DNA of 64,000 bases, from contig NZ_JAIULA010000011.1 of NCBI RefSeq assembly GCF_024160875.1, positions 1-64,000 of the forward strand, read 5' to 3'. Shown piece by piece: positions 36,883 through 46,955 of this stretch; the first letter of the stretch is position 1; the number at the start of each line of letters is the position of its first letter. The DNA comes from Ligilactobacillus ubinensis (GTDB lineage: Bacteria; Bacillota; Bacilli; Lactobacillales; Lactobacillaceae). A program made the position numbers and the translations under genes. The notes beneath the pieces were generated by a model. The model was not told the DNA's origin. It saw nothing but the letters and a program-made list of their open reading frames with translations, and searched no databases.

Positions 36883-37822
36883 TTCCATTGAATCTAAAAC
36901 TGCTAATGAAGTAATTTGTGCTACTCTAAGTGATGCTGTTAAAACTACACCTGATCTTGTTGTTTTAACCAGTGATTCACGCGGTTCTGCTGGTATGACT
37001 TCTTTTATAAGTGATAATCCTGCAAATTCTATTGAAACTGGGATTGCTGAACAAAATTTAGTAACCGTCGCCGCTGGACTTGCGCATGCACATAAACGTC
37101 CCTTTGTTTTTTCACCTGCAGCTTTTCTGACAATGCGCAGTGTTGAACAAGTCAAAGTTGACGTTGCTTATTCTAAAACAAATGTTAAACTTATCGGAAT
37201 TAGTGGCGGTAATAGTTACAGCAATTTAGGTACCACTCACCACTCTTTGCAAGATTTAGCTATAACCTGTGCAATTCCTAACCTAGAAGTCTACACCCCT
37301 GCTGATCAATTTGAAACGCGTGCTTTATTAAATTATTTAATCCATTCTAAGAAACCTGCCTATGTTCGTGTTGGCAAACGTAAACTGGATAACTGTTATC
37401 CAAAGGACTGGTCTACATTTGTTCCTGGTAAAGCAAACATCTTGCGTAATGGAGCTGATATTTGTCTTATCAGTGCAGGTGAAACACTTTTTCCGACCCT
37501 TCAAGCTGCTTCTATCCTTGCTACTAAAGGAATTGAAGCGACTGTTGTTGATTTAGTTTCAATTAAACCTTTAGATACTGAGTTACTGCATAAATTAGCA
37601 CAAAAGTTCAATTTAATTCTAAGTGTCGAAGAACATTCTATTATCAATGGCATTGGTGCACAAATTGCTACAATTATTGCACAACATGCACACGCTAAAT
37701 TAAAAATATTAGGTTTTCCAGATGAACCAGCTATTTCTGGAACACAAGATGAAGTTTTTGCTTACTACGGTTTAGATGCTGAAAGTATTGCTCAAAAAGC
37801 TATTTTATCTCTAAAAGGGTGA
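36875..37822 (+). CDS. aptB: Transketolase C-terminal subunit, candidate apulose-4-phosphate transketolase
   Basis: A 315-residue protein equal to the central and C-terminal parts of transketolase. The catalytic Glu is in TGIAEQNLVTVAAG at about residue 55, followed by SVEQVKVDVAY and the C-terminal Rossmann-like domain (SVEEHSIINGIG). It needs the preceding subunit to bind thiamine pyrophosphate fully. ATG 36875 follows AAAGGAGG inside the end of the upstream gene, so the pair is translationally coupled. A full-length housekeeping transketolase would be a single chain, which points to a specialised role. Split DXS-like or other ketose-specific transketolases are alternatives. Confidence 0.75.
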   Translation: MTNSIESKTANEVICATLSDAVKTTPDLVVLTSDSRGSAGMTSFISDNPANSIETGIAEQNLVTVAAGLAHAHKRPFVFSPAAFLTMRSVEQVKVDVAYSKTNVKLIGISGGNSYSNLGTTHHSLQDLAITCAIPNLEVYTPADQFETRALLNYLIHSKKPAYVRVGKRKLDNCYPKDWSTFVPGKANILRNGADICLISAGETLFPTLQAASILATKGIEATVVDLVSIKPLDTELLHKLAQKFNLILSVEEHSIINGIGAQIATIIAQHAHAKLKILGFPDEPAISGTQDEVFAYYGLDAESIAQKAILSLKG

Positions 37823-37826
37823 TTTT

Positions 37827-39293
37827 ATGAAAAGCTATACACTTGCAATCGACCAAAGTACTCAGGGTACTAAAATTATTTTGTTAGACTCAAATAACTG
37901 TCCTGTTTACAAAGCTATCAAAAAGCATACTCAAATTGTTAATAAGCAAGGCTGGATTAGTCATAATTTAGTGGAAATTCAAACTAATATTCATGATTTA
38001 GTTCAAGATTTATTAAAAAAGTACCCAGATGTTAATCTTAAAAATATTGCTTTAACTAATCAACGTGAAACAGCTGCTGCTTGGCAAAAATCAACAGGAA
38101 AACCTCTTTGTCATGCTATTGTTTGGCAGTGCAATAGAGCAAAGACGATTATAGCTAAATTAGATTCTCCTGATTTAAAAAAATATGTCAAAAAAACAAG
38201 TGGACTTGAATTATCCCCTTATTTTTCAGCAGCTAAATTTGCTTGGTTCTTACAAAATGAAACTGCTGTTAAAAAAGCTATGCAACAGCAAGATTTATGC
38301 TTAGGAACTATAGATAGTTGGCTTCTTTTTACATTAACTAGTGGAAAGTCCTTCAAAACAGAGCCTTCTAATGCTTGTCGGACACAATTAATGAATATTG
38401 CTCAGCTAACTTGGGATACAAAACTTTGTTCTTATTTCAAGATACCTCGCTTTGCATTAGCAGAAATTACTGATTCCAATTCCTTGTTTGGAGAAACTGA
38501 TTTTTGGGGTCTTCTTTCGCATAAGGTACCTATTACAAGCATTCTAGGCGATTCTCAAGCCGCTTTATTTGCTCAAAACTGCTTTACTAAAGGTTCTTTT
38601 AAAGTTACTTTTGGGACAGGCTCTTCTGTCATGCTTAATATCGGAGATAAACTTCCTAATGTACTAGATGACAAACTAAATACTTCAATTGCTTGGAAAC
38701 GCTCAGGAAAAGTTAACTATGTTGTCGAAGGCAATATCAACTATGCTGGCGCTATTATTAGTTGGTTACAAAATGAGCTACAAATTATCAACTCTGCATC
38801 CGATACTGAGCAATTAGCTTTTAGTGCCAATAAAGATGATAAAACTGTACTTATTCCAGCTTTTAGTGGTTTAGGTGCACCTTACTGGAAACCTAATTTA
38901 AAAGCAGCCTTTGTTGGTATGTCACGAACAACGACTAAAAAGGAAATTGTTCGTGCTGCTCTAAATTCGATTGCTTTTCAAATCAACGATATCTTACATG
39001 AGTTTAAAAAAATCTGTCCTCAATTGGAATCTGAAATCCATGTTGATGGTGGTATGGTAAATAATCGTTACTTAATGCAGTTTTTAAGCGATATTAGTAA
39101 TCGAAAAATTGATATTTCTGCTATTTCAGAACTTAGTGCCTTAGGAACTACTCTTAATAGCAGCTCTCAATTACCTGTTTGTCAAACATATACTTCAACA
39201 TATGTACCTTGTATGTCTCAAATTGAGCGCACAAATATTATTAATAATTGGAATTATTGGATTAGCTCATTTAGTAAAAATTTTAATAGCTAG
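37827..39293 (+). CDS. FGGY-family carbohydrate kinase, candidate apulose kinase
   Basis: A 488-residue FGGY kinase. AIDQSTQGTKIILLD is the N-terminal phosphate loop, IALTNQRETAAAWQKSTG resembles the glycerol/xylulose kinase branch, and HVDGGMVNNRYLMQFLSDI is the C-terminal nucleotide-binding block. It begins 4 bases after the transketolase subunit, so the three form one operon. In the described apiose route the ketose apulose is phosphorylated at C4 before the transketolase acts, and this gene is the natural candidate. Glycerol or other pentulose kinases share the family, so specificity rests on context. Confidence 0.72.
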   Translation: MKSYTLAIDQSTQGTKIILLDSNNCPVYKAIKKHTQIVNKQGWISHNLVEIQTNIHDLVQDLLKKYPDVNLKNIALTNQRETAAAWQKSTGKPLCHAIVWQCNRAKTIIAKLDSPDLKKYVKKTSGLELSPYFSAAKFAWFLQNETAVKKAMQQQDLCLGTIDSWLLFTLTSGKSFKTEPSNACRTQLMNIAQLTWDTKLCSYFKIPRFALAEITDSNSLFGETDFWGLLSHKVPITSILGDSQAALFAQNCFTKGSFKVTFGTGSSVMLNIGDKLPNVLDDKLNTSIAWKRSGKVNYVVEGNINYAGAIISWLQNELQIINSASDTEQLAFSANKDDKTVLIPAFSGLGAPYWKPNLKAAFVGMSRTTTKKEIVRAALNSIAFQINDILHEFKKICPQLESEIHVDGGMVNNRYLMQFLSDISNRKIDISAISELSALGTTLNSSSQLPVCQTYTSTYVPCMSQIERTNIINNWNYWISSFSKNFNS

Positions 39294-39343
39294 ACCATAA
39301 GATCCATTTGTTTGTATAAGATAAAAACTAAAATATTTATTAA

Positions 39344-39401
39344 CAATAAAATGAACTTGCCGCTTTTAATAACTACTAAAAGCGGCAAGTTCATTTTATT
39401 G
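39344..39401. terminator. Strong bidirectional terminator after the kinase
   Basis: A perfect 25-bp stem (39344-39368 with 39377-39401) with an 8-base loop lies between convergent genes. A-rich and T-rich flanks allow use from both sides. Confidence 0.92.
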
Positions 39402-39416
39402 TTTAAATTTAGTTAG

Positions 39417-40238
39417 CTATTTTATACCTAATAGACTAGCTAAAATATAGAGAAACCAAATGTGGCCTGGATAGAACACGTAGAAAAATGATTTCATGCT
39501 TCTGCCACGTTGCCCATTATAGAAAATAATTGGAATTATTGCTAGAATCATCATCCATTGTGTATTAACTGTAAATAAATTGTTAAATTGATTTCCTGAA
39601 GTATATCCAGTGTACAAAAATGCCGTAATAGCAATGAAGATACATTGCAACATCCGGTTATCTTTTGCTAAATATAAAAATACAGCTAGATAACAAAAGA
39701 ATGAGTTTTCAGCAGTTACTGTTGCTGGATATATAAATCCCGCAGCAAGTCCTGATATTTGTATTATACCTGGAACTTGAAGTGCATATTGAATATATAT
39801 TGACATTAGAATTGGACTAACTAATAGTATAGTTCCTATTAGACCGTCTTTAAAGCTATGCTTGCTAAATGCTGTCTTTACTTTTTCTATTCCATACATT
39901 GCTGAAACACCAATAAATAAATCTGCAAATATATTATTCATCAGCGAAACATTACTTACACTAAAGAATTGCTGAATTATTGCATCACCAATACCCATAA
40001 TCCAAAAACCGATTAATAAACGCCATAAATACTTCTTTTTATTCCTTGTATGTGTAAACCCCTCCACACTAACGAAGAAAAAAATAGTTGCTACTGGTCT
40101 ACCAAACCAATCAAACCAAAAAGGTACCCCTGCACCAGAAAATATTTCATGCACATGGTCTAAAACCATTAATATTAAGCCAATAACTTTCAAATCAAAA
40201 GTTGTCATCTTTTTATGCTTATCTAAAAAAGCTGTCAT
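39417..40238 (-). CDS. TraX family membrane protein
   Basis: A 273-residue polytopic protein. The opening FDLKVIGLILMVLDHVHE and GRPVATIFFFVSVEGFTHTRNKKKYLWRLL are hallmarks of the TraX family, named after an F-pilin acetylating protein. Chromosomal relatives in lactobacilli are of unknown role and may acetylate an envelope component. About eight membrane segments are visible. I use ATG 40238 with GGGGGAT upstream rather than the earlier in-frame start. It has no functional link to the sugar genes that I can see. Confidence 0.75.
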   Translation of the reverse strand: MTAFLDKHKKMTTFDLKVIGLILMVLDHVHEIFSGAGVPFWFDWFGRPVATIFFFVSVEGFTHTRNKKKYLWRLLIGFWIMGIGDAIIQQFFSVSNVSLMNNIFADLFIGVSAMYGIEKVKTAFSKHSFKDGLIGTILLVSPILMSIYIQYALQVPGIIQISGLAAGFIYPATVTAENSFFCYLAVFLYLAKDNRMLQCIFIAITAFLYTGYTSGNQFNNLFTVNTQWMMILAIIPIIFYNGQRGRSMKSFFYVFYPGHIWFLYILASLLGIK

Positions 40239-40379
40239 CTTAATAATATCCCCCTTAATTTTAAGATAGGACACATTATACTATATATTATTAAAATTAA
40301 ACAAGTCTTTAAACTGTTTTATTATTTTATCATGATATTACTTTATCTAATTTTATGAACCCTCTCACAGATTATTTTC

Positions 40380-42344
40380 CTAATCCTTTTGCTTCTCAAG
40401 TAGTGCTCGCAATAATACAACATTTTTTTGTAAATGCTTGCCGATATCTGTGTCTGCTACTAGTTTACGGTTTAATTCATTATTGACAACTCTTGTTGTA
40501 GAAATAATATCTTGTCCATTTTTTATAGAATCTTCTTTAGATGTAAATGGATGATGTGCCACTAATTGTAAACCATATGAATTATACAATAATGTATAAC
40601 CTCCAAAACCAGTAGTTGGTTGATATGCCTTAGAATAACCGCCATCAATAACTAACATCTTTCCATTTGCTTGAATAGCGTCATGGCCTCTTTTAACAGG
40701 AGTATGTCCATTGATTACATGTCCATTATGATCCAAGCCAAATTCTTCGAGTAATTTATCACAAAATGCTTCATTCTTACGTAATGCAAAGTATGGATTT
40801 CTTTTTTCTTCATGCGTTTTTTTATCTTTAATAAAATAACGTTCAAATGTAGTCATTTCTTGTTTGCCAAACAATGGTGAAACTGGTCCTTGCCATAGAT
40901 ACCATACAATATCTGCAGGATGTTCGTCTTCACAAAAAGGAGTAGTATATGCTTTTCTAACTTGGTTTTCGAAGAAATCTAGTAATTCTTTGCCTGCATA
41001 CTTTTTGCCTGCATAGGTAAATGCCAAGAAATTCCCCTTAACATCAACTGGTAAACAACCATGAACCAATAAATTTCCGTTATAACATAAATACATACTG
41101 CCCTTTTCCATCAAAAAGTCAAGGTGATGTCGCAGTGCTTTTGAATTAATGAATGATTGCGTTAAACCACTTAAAATTTGTTTTTCTTCTATCGTCAAAC
41201 TATATGGATCTTGCGGATCAATCGTTTTAAAACAAGTATTATCTAATAAATATACTTTTCCATGTAACTGAATCGATTTCTTTTGATAATCAATTTTTCC
41301 TAATAGTGCTTGCTCATCCATTTTAAAATCTGGTTCCCGTGCAATAACTTGCCCTTCTAACTTGAATTGCATAACTGCAACAGCTTGTTGGATTTGCGTT
41401 AATTGTAGTTGTTCTCCTTGAAAATTATACGTATCACCTTTGACTAACTTAGGTGTAAAAGCTGGATTTTCTGTATAATTCTCCTCTGCAAATTTCGATA
41501 AATGCCGCAAACTGATACCATATGCATCTTCTACAATTGCTAAATTATTGTAGCGTGCACAAATTCGCAATAAATTTAACATACACAATTGTGAACCAGC
41601 TGCTGCGCCAATCCATAACATATCATGATTTCCCCATTGAATATCAACAGAATGATAATTCATTAATTTATCCATAATCATGTCTGGATGTTCCCCACGA
41701 TCATAAATATCACCAATAACATGTAAGTGGTCAACAACTAAACGCTGAATAGTGTAACAAGTTGCAATGATAAATTCATCTGTTACACCCATTGTTACTA
41801 AGTTTTTCATTAATTGATCAACATAGTTTCTTTTATCCAATTCATGCGGATCAGTATAGAGTAATTCTTCTGTTATGTATACAAAATTCGGGTCCATTGC
41901 TTTTCTAACTTTTGAACGCGTATACTTAGTTGCCACAACTTGTAAAAGCTCCAACAAATGCGAAATTGTATCTAAATACCATTGTTGCAAATCTTCGTTA
42001 TTTTTTAACTGCTTTTTTTGATAATCCAACTTATCTTCTGGATAATAGATTAATATTGCAAAATCTTGTAAATTTTTTTCCGTTAGTCGTCCTTCAAAGG
42101 TTTCTTTAATCTTTTGTTTCACATTACCCGATCCATTACGTAAAATATGGTCAAATGCACCATATTCTCCATGTAAATCACTAACAAAGTGCTCTGTTCC
42201 TTTAGGTAGATGTAAAATTGCCTCAAGGTTCATTATTTCTGTGATCACTGCTTCTTTGGTTGGAAATTTTTCCGCTAATAGACTCTGCGTGTATGCCACA
42301 TAATCATTATTATCGTCTTTTATACGACTTCTAGTCATCACCAT
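40380..42344 (-). CDS. fbp: Fructose-1,6-bisphosphatase class III
   Basis: A 654-residue class III fructose-1,6-bisphosphatase, typical of Firmicutes. Calcineurin-like metallophosphatase motifs are present: FVSDLHGEYGAFDHIL near residue 58, VIGDIYDRGEHPDMI, and WGNHDMLWIGAAAG, plus INGHTPVKRGHD late. It removes the C1 phosphate of fructose 1,6-bisphosphate in gluconeogenesis. This helps growth on pentoses, when hexose phosphates must be made for the wall. The start ATG 42344 follows GGGGG. It appears to be a single-gene unit. Confidence 0.95.
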   Translation of the reverse strand: MVMTRSRIKDDNNDYVAYTQSLLAEKFPTKEAVITEIMNLEAILHLPKGTEHFVSDLHGEYGAFDHILRNGSGNVKQKIKETFEGRLTEKNLQDFAILIYYPEDKLDYQKKQLKNNEDLQQWYLDTISHLLELLQVVATKYTRSKVRKAMDPNFVYITEELLYTDPHELDKRNYVDQLMKNLVTMGVTDEFIIATCYTIQRLVVDHLHVIGDIYDRGEHPDMIMDKLMNYHSVDIQWGNHDMLWIGAAAGSQLCMLNLLRICARYNNLAIVEDAYGISLRHLSKFAEENYTENPAFTPKLVKGDTYNFQGEQLQLTQIQQAVAVMQFKLEGQVIAREPDFKMDEQALLGKIDYQKKSIQLHGKVYLLDNTCFKTIDPQDPYSLTIEEKQILSGLTQSFINSKALRHHLDFLMEKGSMYLCYNGNLLVHGCLPVDVKGNFLAFTYAGKKYAGKELLDFFENQVRKAYTTPFCEDEHPADIVWYLWQGPVSPLFGKQEMTTFERYFIKDKKTHEEKRNPYFALRKNEAFCDKLLEEFGLDHNGHVINGHTPVKRGHDAIQANGKMLVIDGGYSKAYQPTTGFGGYTLLYNSYGLQLVAHHPFTSKEDSIKNGQDIISTTRVVNNELNRKLVADTDIGKHLQKNVVLLRALLEKQKD

Positions 42345-42574
42345 CTGTAAACCCCCATTGTTAAAAAAACTCCCTTTATTATATTCCTTAATTTAAGTGT
42401 TTTCAATAGGTAAAAATAAGCAATTGAGCATAATTAATTATATAAATATCATTGAAATTAGTTTAACTCGTGAAAACGGCTATTATCTATAGATAAATTA
42501 ACATCGTAAATCGAATTATCAAAAACTTGTATTATCTGAATTACAGGGCTAATAGTTACATTGGAAAATAAAAA

Positions 42575-42600
42575 AAGTCTTGAACTTTTGTCCCAGACTT
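42575..42600 (-). terminator. Terminator after the UMF1-type MFS gene
   Basis: AAGTCT (42575-42580) and AGACTT (42595-42600) pair, extended by G-U contacts. The minus strand then continues with seven T. Confidence 0.7.
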
Positions 42601-42631
42601 CTCTATGTTTCATTACTATTATATTTCTTAG

Positions 42632-43891
42632 TTATATCTCGTTAACAGGTTCATTTTCTTTTAAGCGTATCAAGAAGTACGCTCCTAAAATGAAAAGTAA
42701 AGCTAAACTAGCAATTCCAAACTGTGATTTTCCAGTCATCTGTGTTGTAACAGAAAACAGTAATGGCCCTAAAACCGCTGAAAACTTCCCAAAAATATTA
42801 TAAAATCCAAAGAATTCATTTGCTTGTTCTCTAGGAATTATTCTAGCAAAATAAGAACGGCTTAATGCCTGTATCCCACCTTGTGAGGAGCCTACTAAAA
42901 TTCCTAAAATCCAAAAATCTAATACTGTTTTCATAAAAATAGCGTAAAAACAAATCATTATATATACAAAAATAGCTATAAGAATCATCTTTTTTGTACC
43001 AAATTTCTGTGCTAATTTACCATATATAATAGTACATGGAAAAGCTATAATATTTAAAATCAACAAAATCAATAATAGATTACTTGTTTTAATTCCCATA
43101 TCAACACCAAAAGCAGTAGCCATCGTTATAATGGTATCTACTCCATCAATAAAGAAGAAATAAGCTACCATAAATCCTAGTACTCTTTTGTACTGCTGTA
43201 TTTTCTTTACTGTTTTTACTATTCTTTTTAAACTATTCTGTATTGGATTTTGAACAGCATCTATTCCATAGTGTTGTTTTACATTTCTTAACATCGGAAT
43301 TGAAAAAAGGAGCCACCAGATTGTTGTCAATAAAAATGATAGTCGTATTGCTAAAACTGAATTTAACATTCCAAAGCCAGAAGTTGTTATCAATAACATA
43401 ACTACAACAAATAAAGTTGCACTTCCAATATAACCTATTCCAAAACCATATGAAGATACCATATCATTACGTTTATTATCTGTTATGTCTGTAATGAATG
43501 CATCATAAAAAAGATTAGCCGCCTGATAACCAATATGCGATAAAGTATATACAATCAATAATATCTCCCATTGATTTTGCGGGATGAATGCTAACATTCC
43601 TGTCATAATTACTCCTATTAACACCGAGTAATTAAAAAAACGCTTTTTGTTTCCCATATAATCAGCAAGTGTTCCTAATAAAGGAGCTAAAACCGAAATA
43701 ATAAAAGTTGAAAATGAACTTACATATCCCCAATATACAGTTGTTGTTTGTTCAGAAAGTCCACCATTACCAGCAACATACTTGAAATACACAGGTAAGA
43801 TAGCCGTTACAATAATCAACGAATAAGCTGAATTAGCACAATCGTACAACATCCAACTTTTTTCTTCTTTGGTAAAGTTCAATAGCCTCAT
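42632..43891 (-). CDS. UMF1-type major facilitator transporter
   Basis: A 419-residue 12-helix MFS protein. KSWMLYDCANSAYSLIIVTAILPVYFK at the N-terminus is characteristic of the UMF1/Atg22-like family, and SQGGIQALSRSYFARIIP with EFFGFYNIFGKFSAVLGP also match. Fungal members export amino acids from vacuoles, but bacterial substrates are unknown. The gene stands alone with a terminator behind it and no ligand-related neighbours. Confidence 0.8.
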   Translation of the reverse strand: MRLLNFTKEEKSWMLYDCANSAYSLIIVTAILPVYFKYVAGNGGLSEQTTTVYWGYVSSFSTFIISVLAPLLGTLADYMGNKKRFFNYSVLIGVIMTGMLAFIPQNQWEILLIVYTLSHIGYQAANLFYDAFITDITDNKRNDMVSSYGFGIGYIGSATLFVVVMLLITTSGFGMLNSVLAIRLSFLLTTIWWLLFSIPMLRNVKQHYGIDAVQNPIQNSLKRIVKTVKKIQQYKRVLGFMVAYFFFIDGVDTIITMATAFGVDMGIKTSNLLLILLILNIIAFPCTIIYGKLAQKFGTKKMILIAIFVYIMICFYAIFMKTVLDFWILGILVGSSQGGIQALSRSYFARIIPREQANEFFGFYNIFGKFSAVLGPLLFSVTTQMTGKSQFGIASLALLFILGAYFLIRLKENEPVNEI

Positions 43892-44208
43892 CCTTTCTTA
43901 TCCTTAATTCAATTCTACAGATAAAAAAGAAGTTTTTGTTTTTATTATGTAAAGCTCTTGTCTTTTTTTCGTAAAAACAGCTGTTATTTTTATGACAAAA
44001 TATAGTTTTGAATTCAAATCGAGAATCTTCTCTTAAAATACCTTATTAGATAAAAAAGATATAGATATAGCCATCTAAAAAATATCGCACCAAAACTTTC
44101 CATTAAATAATATATAGATAACTATGTTAAAAAGGCAATAGTAGAATATAGACACCTTTTAACTTTAAACATTGGTATTTATGTTTTCACGCTTATAAGT
44201 AACGCAAT

Positions 44209-44249
44209 AAGTCCAAATAATACCAAAGGCTCTAGTATTATTTAGACTT
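44209..44249. terminator. Hairpin in the 406-base gap after the second ROK gene
   Basis: A 15-base stem with one mismatch (44209-44223 with 44235-44249) follows the ROK regulator stop on the minus strand. The T-run is weak. I see no gene in the rest of 43892-44297. Confidence 0.5.
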
Positions 44250-44297
44250 GTTAGTAGAATTATATTAATTCATATTATTACATAAGTTCTCACCTAA

Positions 44298-45455
44298 TTA
44301 GTGGTGGAAAATCAATCTAGCACCTTCCATGTGCAATACACGATGAATTGCCTGCGATGCTCCACCAAGCAACGTTGCATAGGTTACATCCTTTGACATA
44401 ACCAATGGTGGCACTAGTGGCATAAATCCTAGCTTCATTTGAATATTCTTCAAAATCTCTGGCAGTTTATCAATCAAAGGAGCATTGAAAAAAATCATTT
44501 GTGGATCATAGAGAGCTATCAAATTATTTACAATTACAGCTAGATGATAACAAAAATCTTCAATTAATCCAGTAATAGCCTCATCTTGACTATTATAATC
44601 GGCGACTAGCTGATCTAGTGCATAATTCGGATTATTTTTAAGTTTAGTGGCTTTATAAAGCAATGCTTTTTGTGACCACTCTGAATCAAAGTTTGGAAGT
44701 TTGGACAACCGACGTTTTTTGGCTCTTTCATCTTGGACAATAACTCGACCAATTTCCCCTGCTTGACCATAGTTACCGGTATACAACTGTGTATTGATAA
44801 TAATACCAGCCCCTATTCCATCATGAATACTAACAGTAACAATATTTTGAAGCTCTTGTTTACTAAAATCCTGTTCAAAAATAGCAGCTAAATTAGCTTC
44901 ATTTTCAACAATAACCGGAACATTATACTTGTTTTGAAAATGACCGACTAAATCAAAGTCATCAATATCGACAAAGGGCGATGTTACGACCTCTCCTTGA
45001 TATACCATACCAAAGATTGCAATAGAAATAGCTTGCAGTCCAAATTCAGTTTCAAAGTTTGGCAGCTGTACAATCATTTCCTCCATTTTACTAACTATTT
45101 CAGAAATAGACTGACTATTAATAGATGTGGTGTTGTAATCCAATGAGCGTCCATCCAATTTAGTTACTAACATTTCTAGCATCATACCATTTAAACTAAA
45201 ATTAATCACATATCCATATGCAGAATTATATTCAATTAACTCTGGTTTCCGACCACTAGTACTTGAAGACTTAGCTTCGCCTAAACTATAAACCAACTTT
45301 CGATCAGCAAATGAACCCACAATATCTGAAACAGAAACTTTATTTAACCCTAGCTTCTTTGAAATCTCATTTCGCGAAATTGGACCATAGTTCACAATAG
45401 CTTGAAGTACCGAGCGTTCGTTATAGTCACGCATCACATCTTTATTAATAATCAT
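44298..45455 (-). CDS. Second ROK-family repressor, likely of the isoprimeverose genes
   Basis: A ROK repressor of about 385 residues. The N-terminal winged helix reads GPISRNEISKKLGLNKVSVSDIV, and the ROK domain has NYGQAGEIGRVIVQD. It is built like XylR at 3566 but diverged. It follows xylP by a short gap on the same strand, so it is co-transcribed with the transporter it likely controls. The repeated motif TTAATTARTTCAAYTTCCTA at both divergent promoters (46930 and 47122) is its probable operator. I place the start at ATG 45455; a GTG at 45479 is the alternative. Confidence 0.8.
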   Translation of the reverse strand: MIINKDVMRDYNERSVLQAIVNYGPISRNEISKKLGLNKVSVSDIVGSFADRKLVYSLGEAKSSSTSGRKPELIEYNSAYGYVINFSLNGMMLEMLVTKLDGRSLDYNTTSINSQSISEIVSKMEEMIVQLPNFETEFGLQAISIAIFGMVYQGEVVTSPFVDIDDFDLVGHFQNKYNVPVIVENEANLAAIFEQDFSKQELQNIVTVSIHDGIGAGIIINTQLYTGNYGQAGEIGRVIVQDERAKKRRLSKLPNFDSEWSQKALLYKATKLKNNPNYALDQLVADYNSQDEAITGLIEDFCYHLAVIVNNLIALYDPQMIFFNAPLIDKLPEILKNIQMKLGFMPLVPPLVMSKDVTYATLLGGASQAIHRVLHMEGARLIFHH

Positions 45456-45482
45456 GTTCCTTGTACACTCACTTTCCACGGT

Positions 45483-46895
45483 TTATTGCTCAGCATTTTC
45501 CTTTGTATGCTTTATTGCAAGATCGCTTTGCATCTTTTTTTCAATCCTATCAACATGATAGAACAAAAGTGAAATTCCTGAAAGTGCAAATCCAAAAAGT
45601 GGTACCCAAATATAGTTTAATTCAATTCCATGAAGAGCAGCACTAGTTTGTGCATGATTGGCGATATAGCCTGTTTCCGTCAGAATCCAACCTGTAATAA
45701 CACCACCAAAACCCATTCCTAGCTTAGCAGAAAAGCTTGAGAATGACGTCACTATTCCTTCAGCACGAACTCCATTTTTCCATTCACCATAGTCAACAGC
45801 ATCAGCTAACATAACAGCAATTAGCCCTGAAACATACCCTGTACCCATATAGCCGACAATAGTAGCACCCACAATAATTGGTACATTAAGGGAACTAGCT
45901 CCCCAACTCAATAATAGTTGACCAACACAAGCAAGAATCATCCCACCAAGCATAGTATTTCGCTTTCCAATATGTCTAGAAGTCCACGGAGTCAAGACAA
46001 CAGCAATTAATGAAACAAATTGCAAACTTAGAATAAATGATGATAGCGTTGCATCATGCATATTATACTTGAAGAAATAAACCGTCACTTGAGACCGTGT
46101 TTGCATTCCTAACCAATAAATAAAATTAATGAATATAATAATAGCCCATGGCCAATTTCTCTTTAAAGCTTTAAAAGATTCCTTAATTGGAATAGATTGG
46201 CGAGAACTCTTGGTTTGAACTCGTTCGTTAGTATTTTTAAAAACTATTGCAAAAATAATCACAACAATAATACCAACAATTAGCGCCCAAATAAACCAAC
46301 CACGTTTGCTAGTAGTTGAACCATTACCAAAAAATGCAACCATACTCAATGTGATCCCAGTAATAATAGCAGCACCAGCAGTGCCCATAAATTGCCGAAT
46401 TGTTGAAAGAGTAACCCTTTCTTGAGGATTACTTGTTAATGATGGCAAAATTGACGTAATTGGAATGTTAACTGCCGAATACAATACATCAACACCAATA
46501 TAAGTGATGTAAGCCCAAATTAGTTTACCCGTCAAACTTAAATTTGGCGTAGTAAAGACCAAAACACAAAAAACAGCAAACGGAATCGAAAACCATAACC
46601 AATATGGTCTGCTCTTTCCCCACTTAGTATGGGTATGATCAATCATTATTCCCCAAAATGGTCCATCGACAGCATCAAAAAAGCGAGCAACAAAAAATAA
46701 AGTCCCAACTGCAGCAGCACTGATACCAAATGTATCCGTATAAAAAATCATTAGGTACGTTCCTATCATCTGAAAGGATAGATTACAAGCAAAATCACTT
46801 AAACTATAAGAAAAGCGTTCTTTCCATGGCACCTGATTCTGTTGTTCAGGTGTTATAGCTTTAACATGCTCGTTATGTGAATCATTTTCATTCAT
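45483..46895 (-). CDS. xylP: GPH-family xyloside (isoprimeverose-type) transporter
   Basis: A 470-residue GPH symporter with 12 membrane segments. FFDAVDGPFWGIMIDHTHTKWGKSRPYW is the family signature after helix 2, and DYGEWKNGVRAEGIVTSF is the late conserved loop. Its length and position match XylP of Lactobacillus pentosus, which imports isoprimeverose (alpha-xylosyl-1,6-glucose) from xyloglucan. It is divergent from an alpha-xylosidase gene that would cleave the imported disaccharide. A cre at 46963-46976 overlaps its promoter, suggesting strong glucose repression. Other alpha-xylosides could also be substrates. Confidence 0.85.
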   Translation of the reverse strand: MNENDSHNEHVKAITPEQQNQVPWKERFSYSLSDFACNLSFQMIGTYLMIFYTDTFGISAAAVGTLFFVARFFDAVDGPFWGIMIDHTHTKWGKSRPYWLWFSIPFAVFCVLVFTTPNLSLTGKLIWAYITYIGVDVLYSAVNIPITSILPSLTSNPQERVTLSTIRQFMGTAGAAIITGITLSMVAFFGNGSTTSKRGWFIWALIVGIIVVIIFAIVFKNTNERVQTKSSRQSIPIKESFKALKRNWPWAIIIFINFIYWLGMQTRSQVTVYFFKYNMHDATLSSFILSLQFVSLIAVVLTPWTSRHIGKRNTMLGGMILACVGQLLLSWGASSLNVPIIVGATIVGYMGTGYVSGLIAVMLADAVDYGEWKNGVRAEGIVTSFSSFSAKLGMGFGGVITGWILTETGYIANHAQTSAALHGIELNYIWVPLFGFALSGISLLFYHVDRIEKKMQSDLAIKHTKENAEQ

Positions 46896-46929
46896 AAAAA
46901 AACACCTCTCGCTTAAAATATTATGATCA

Positions 46930-46949
46930 TTAATTAGTTCAACTTCCTA
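46930..46949. promoter_or_regulatory. Operator-like motif before xylP
   Basis: TTAATTAGTTCAACTTCCTA is 18/20 identical to the motif at 47122-47141 in front of xylQ. It lies just downstream of the xylP promoter and is the likely binding site of the neighbouring ROK repressor. Confidence 0.55.
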
Positions 46950-46955
46950 TCGTCC

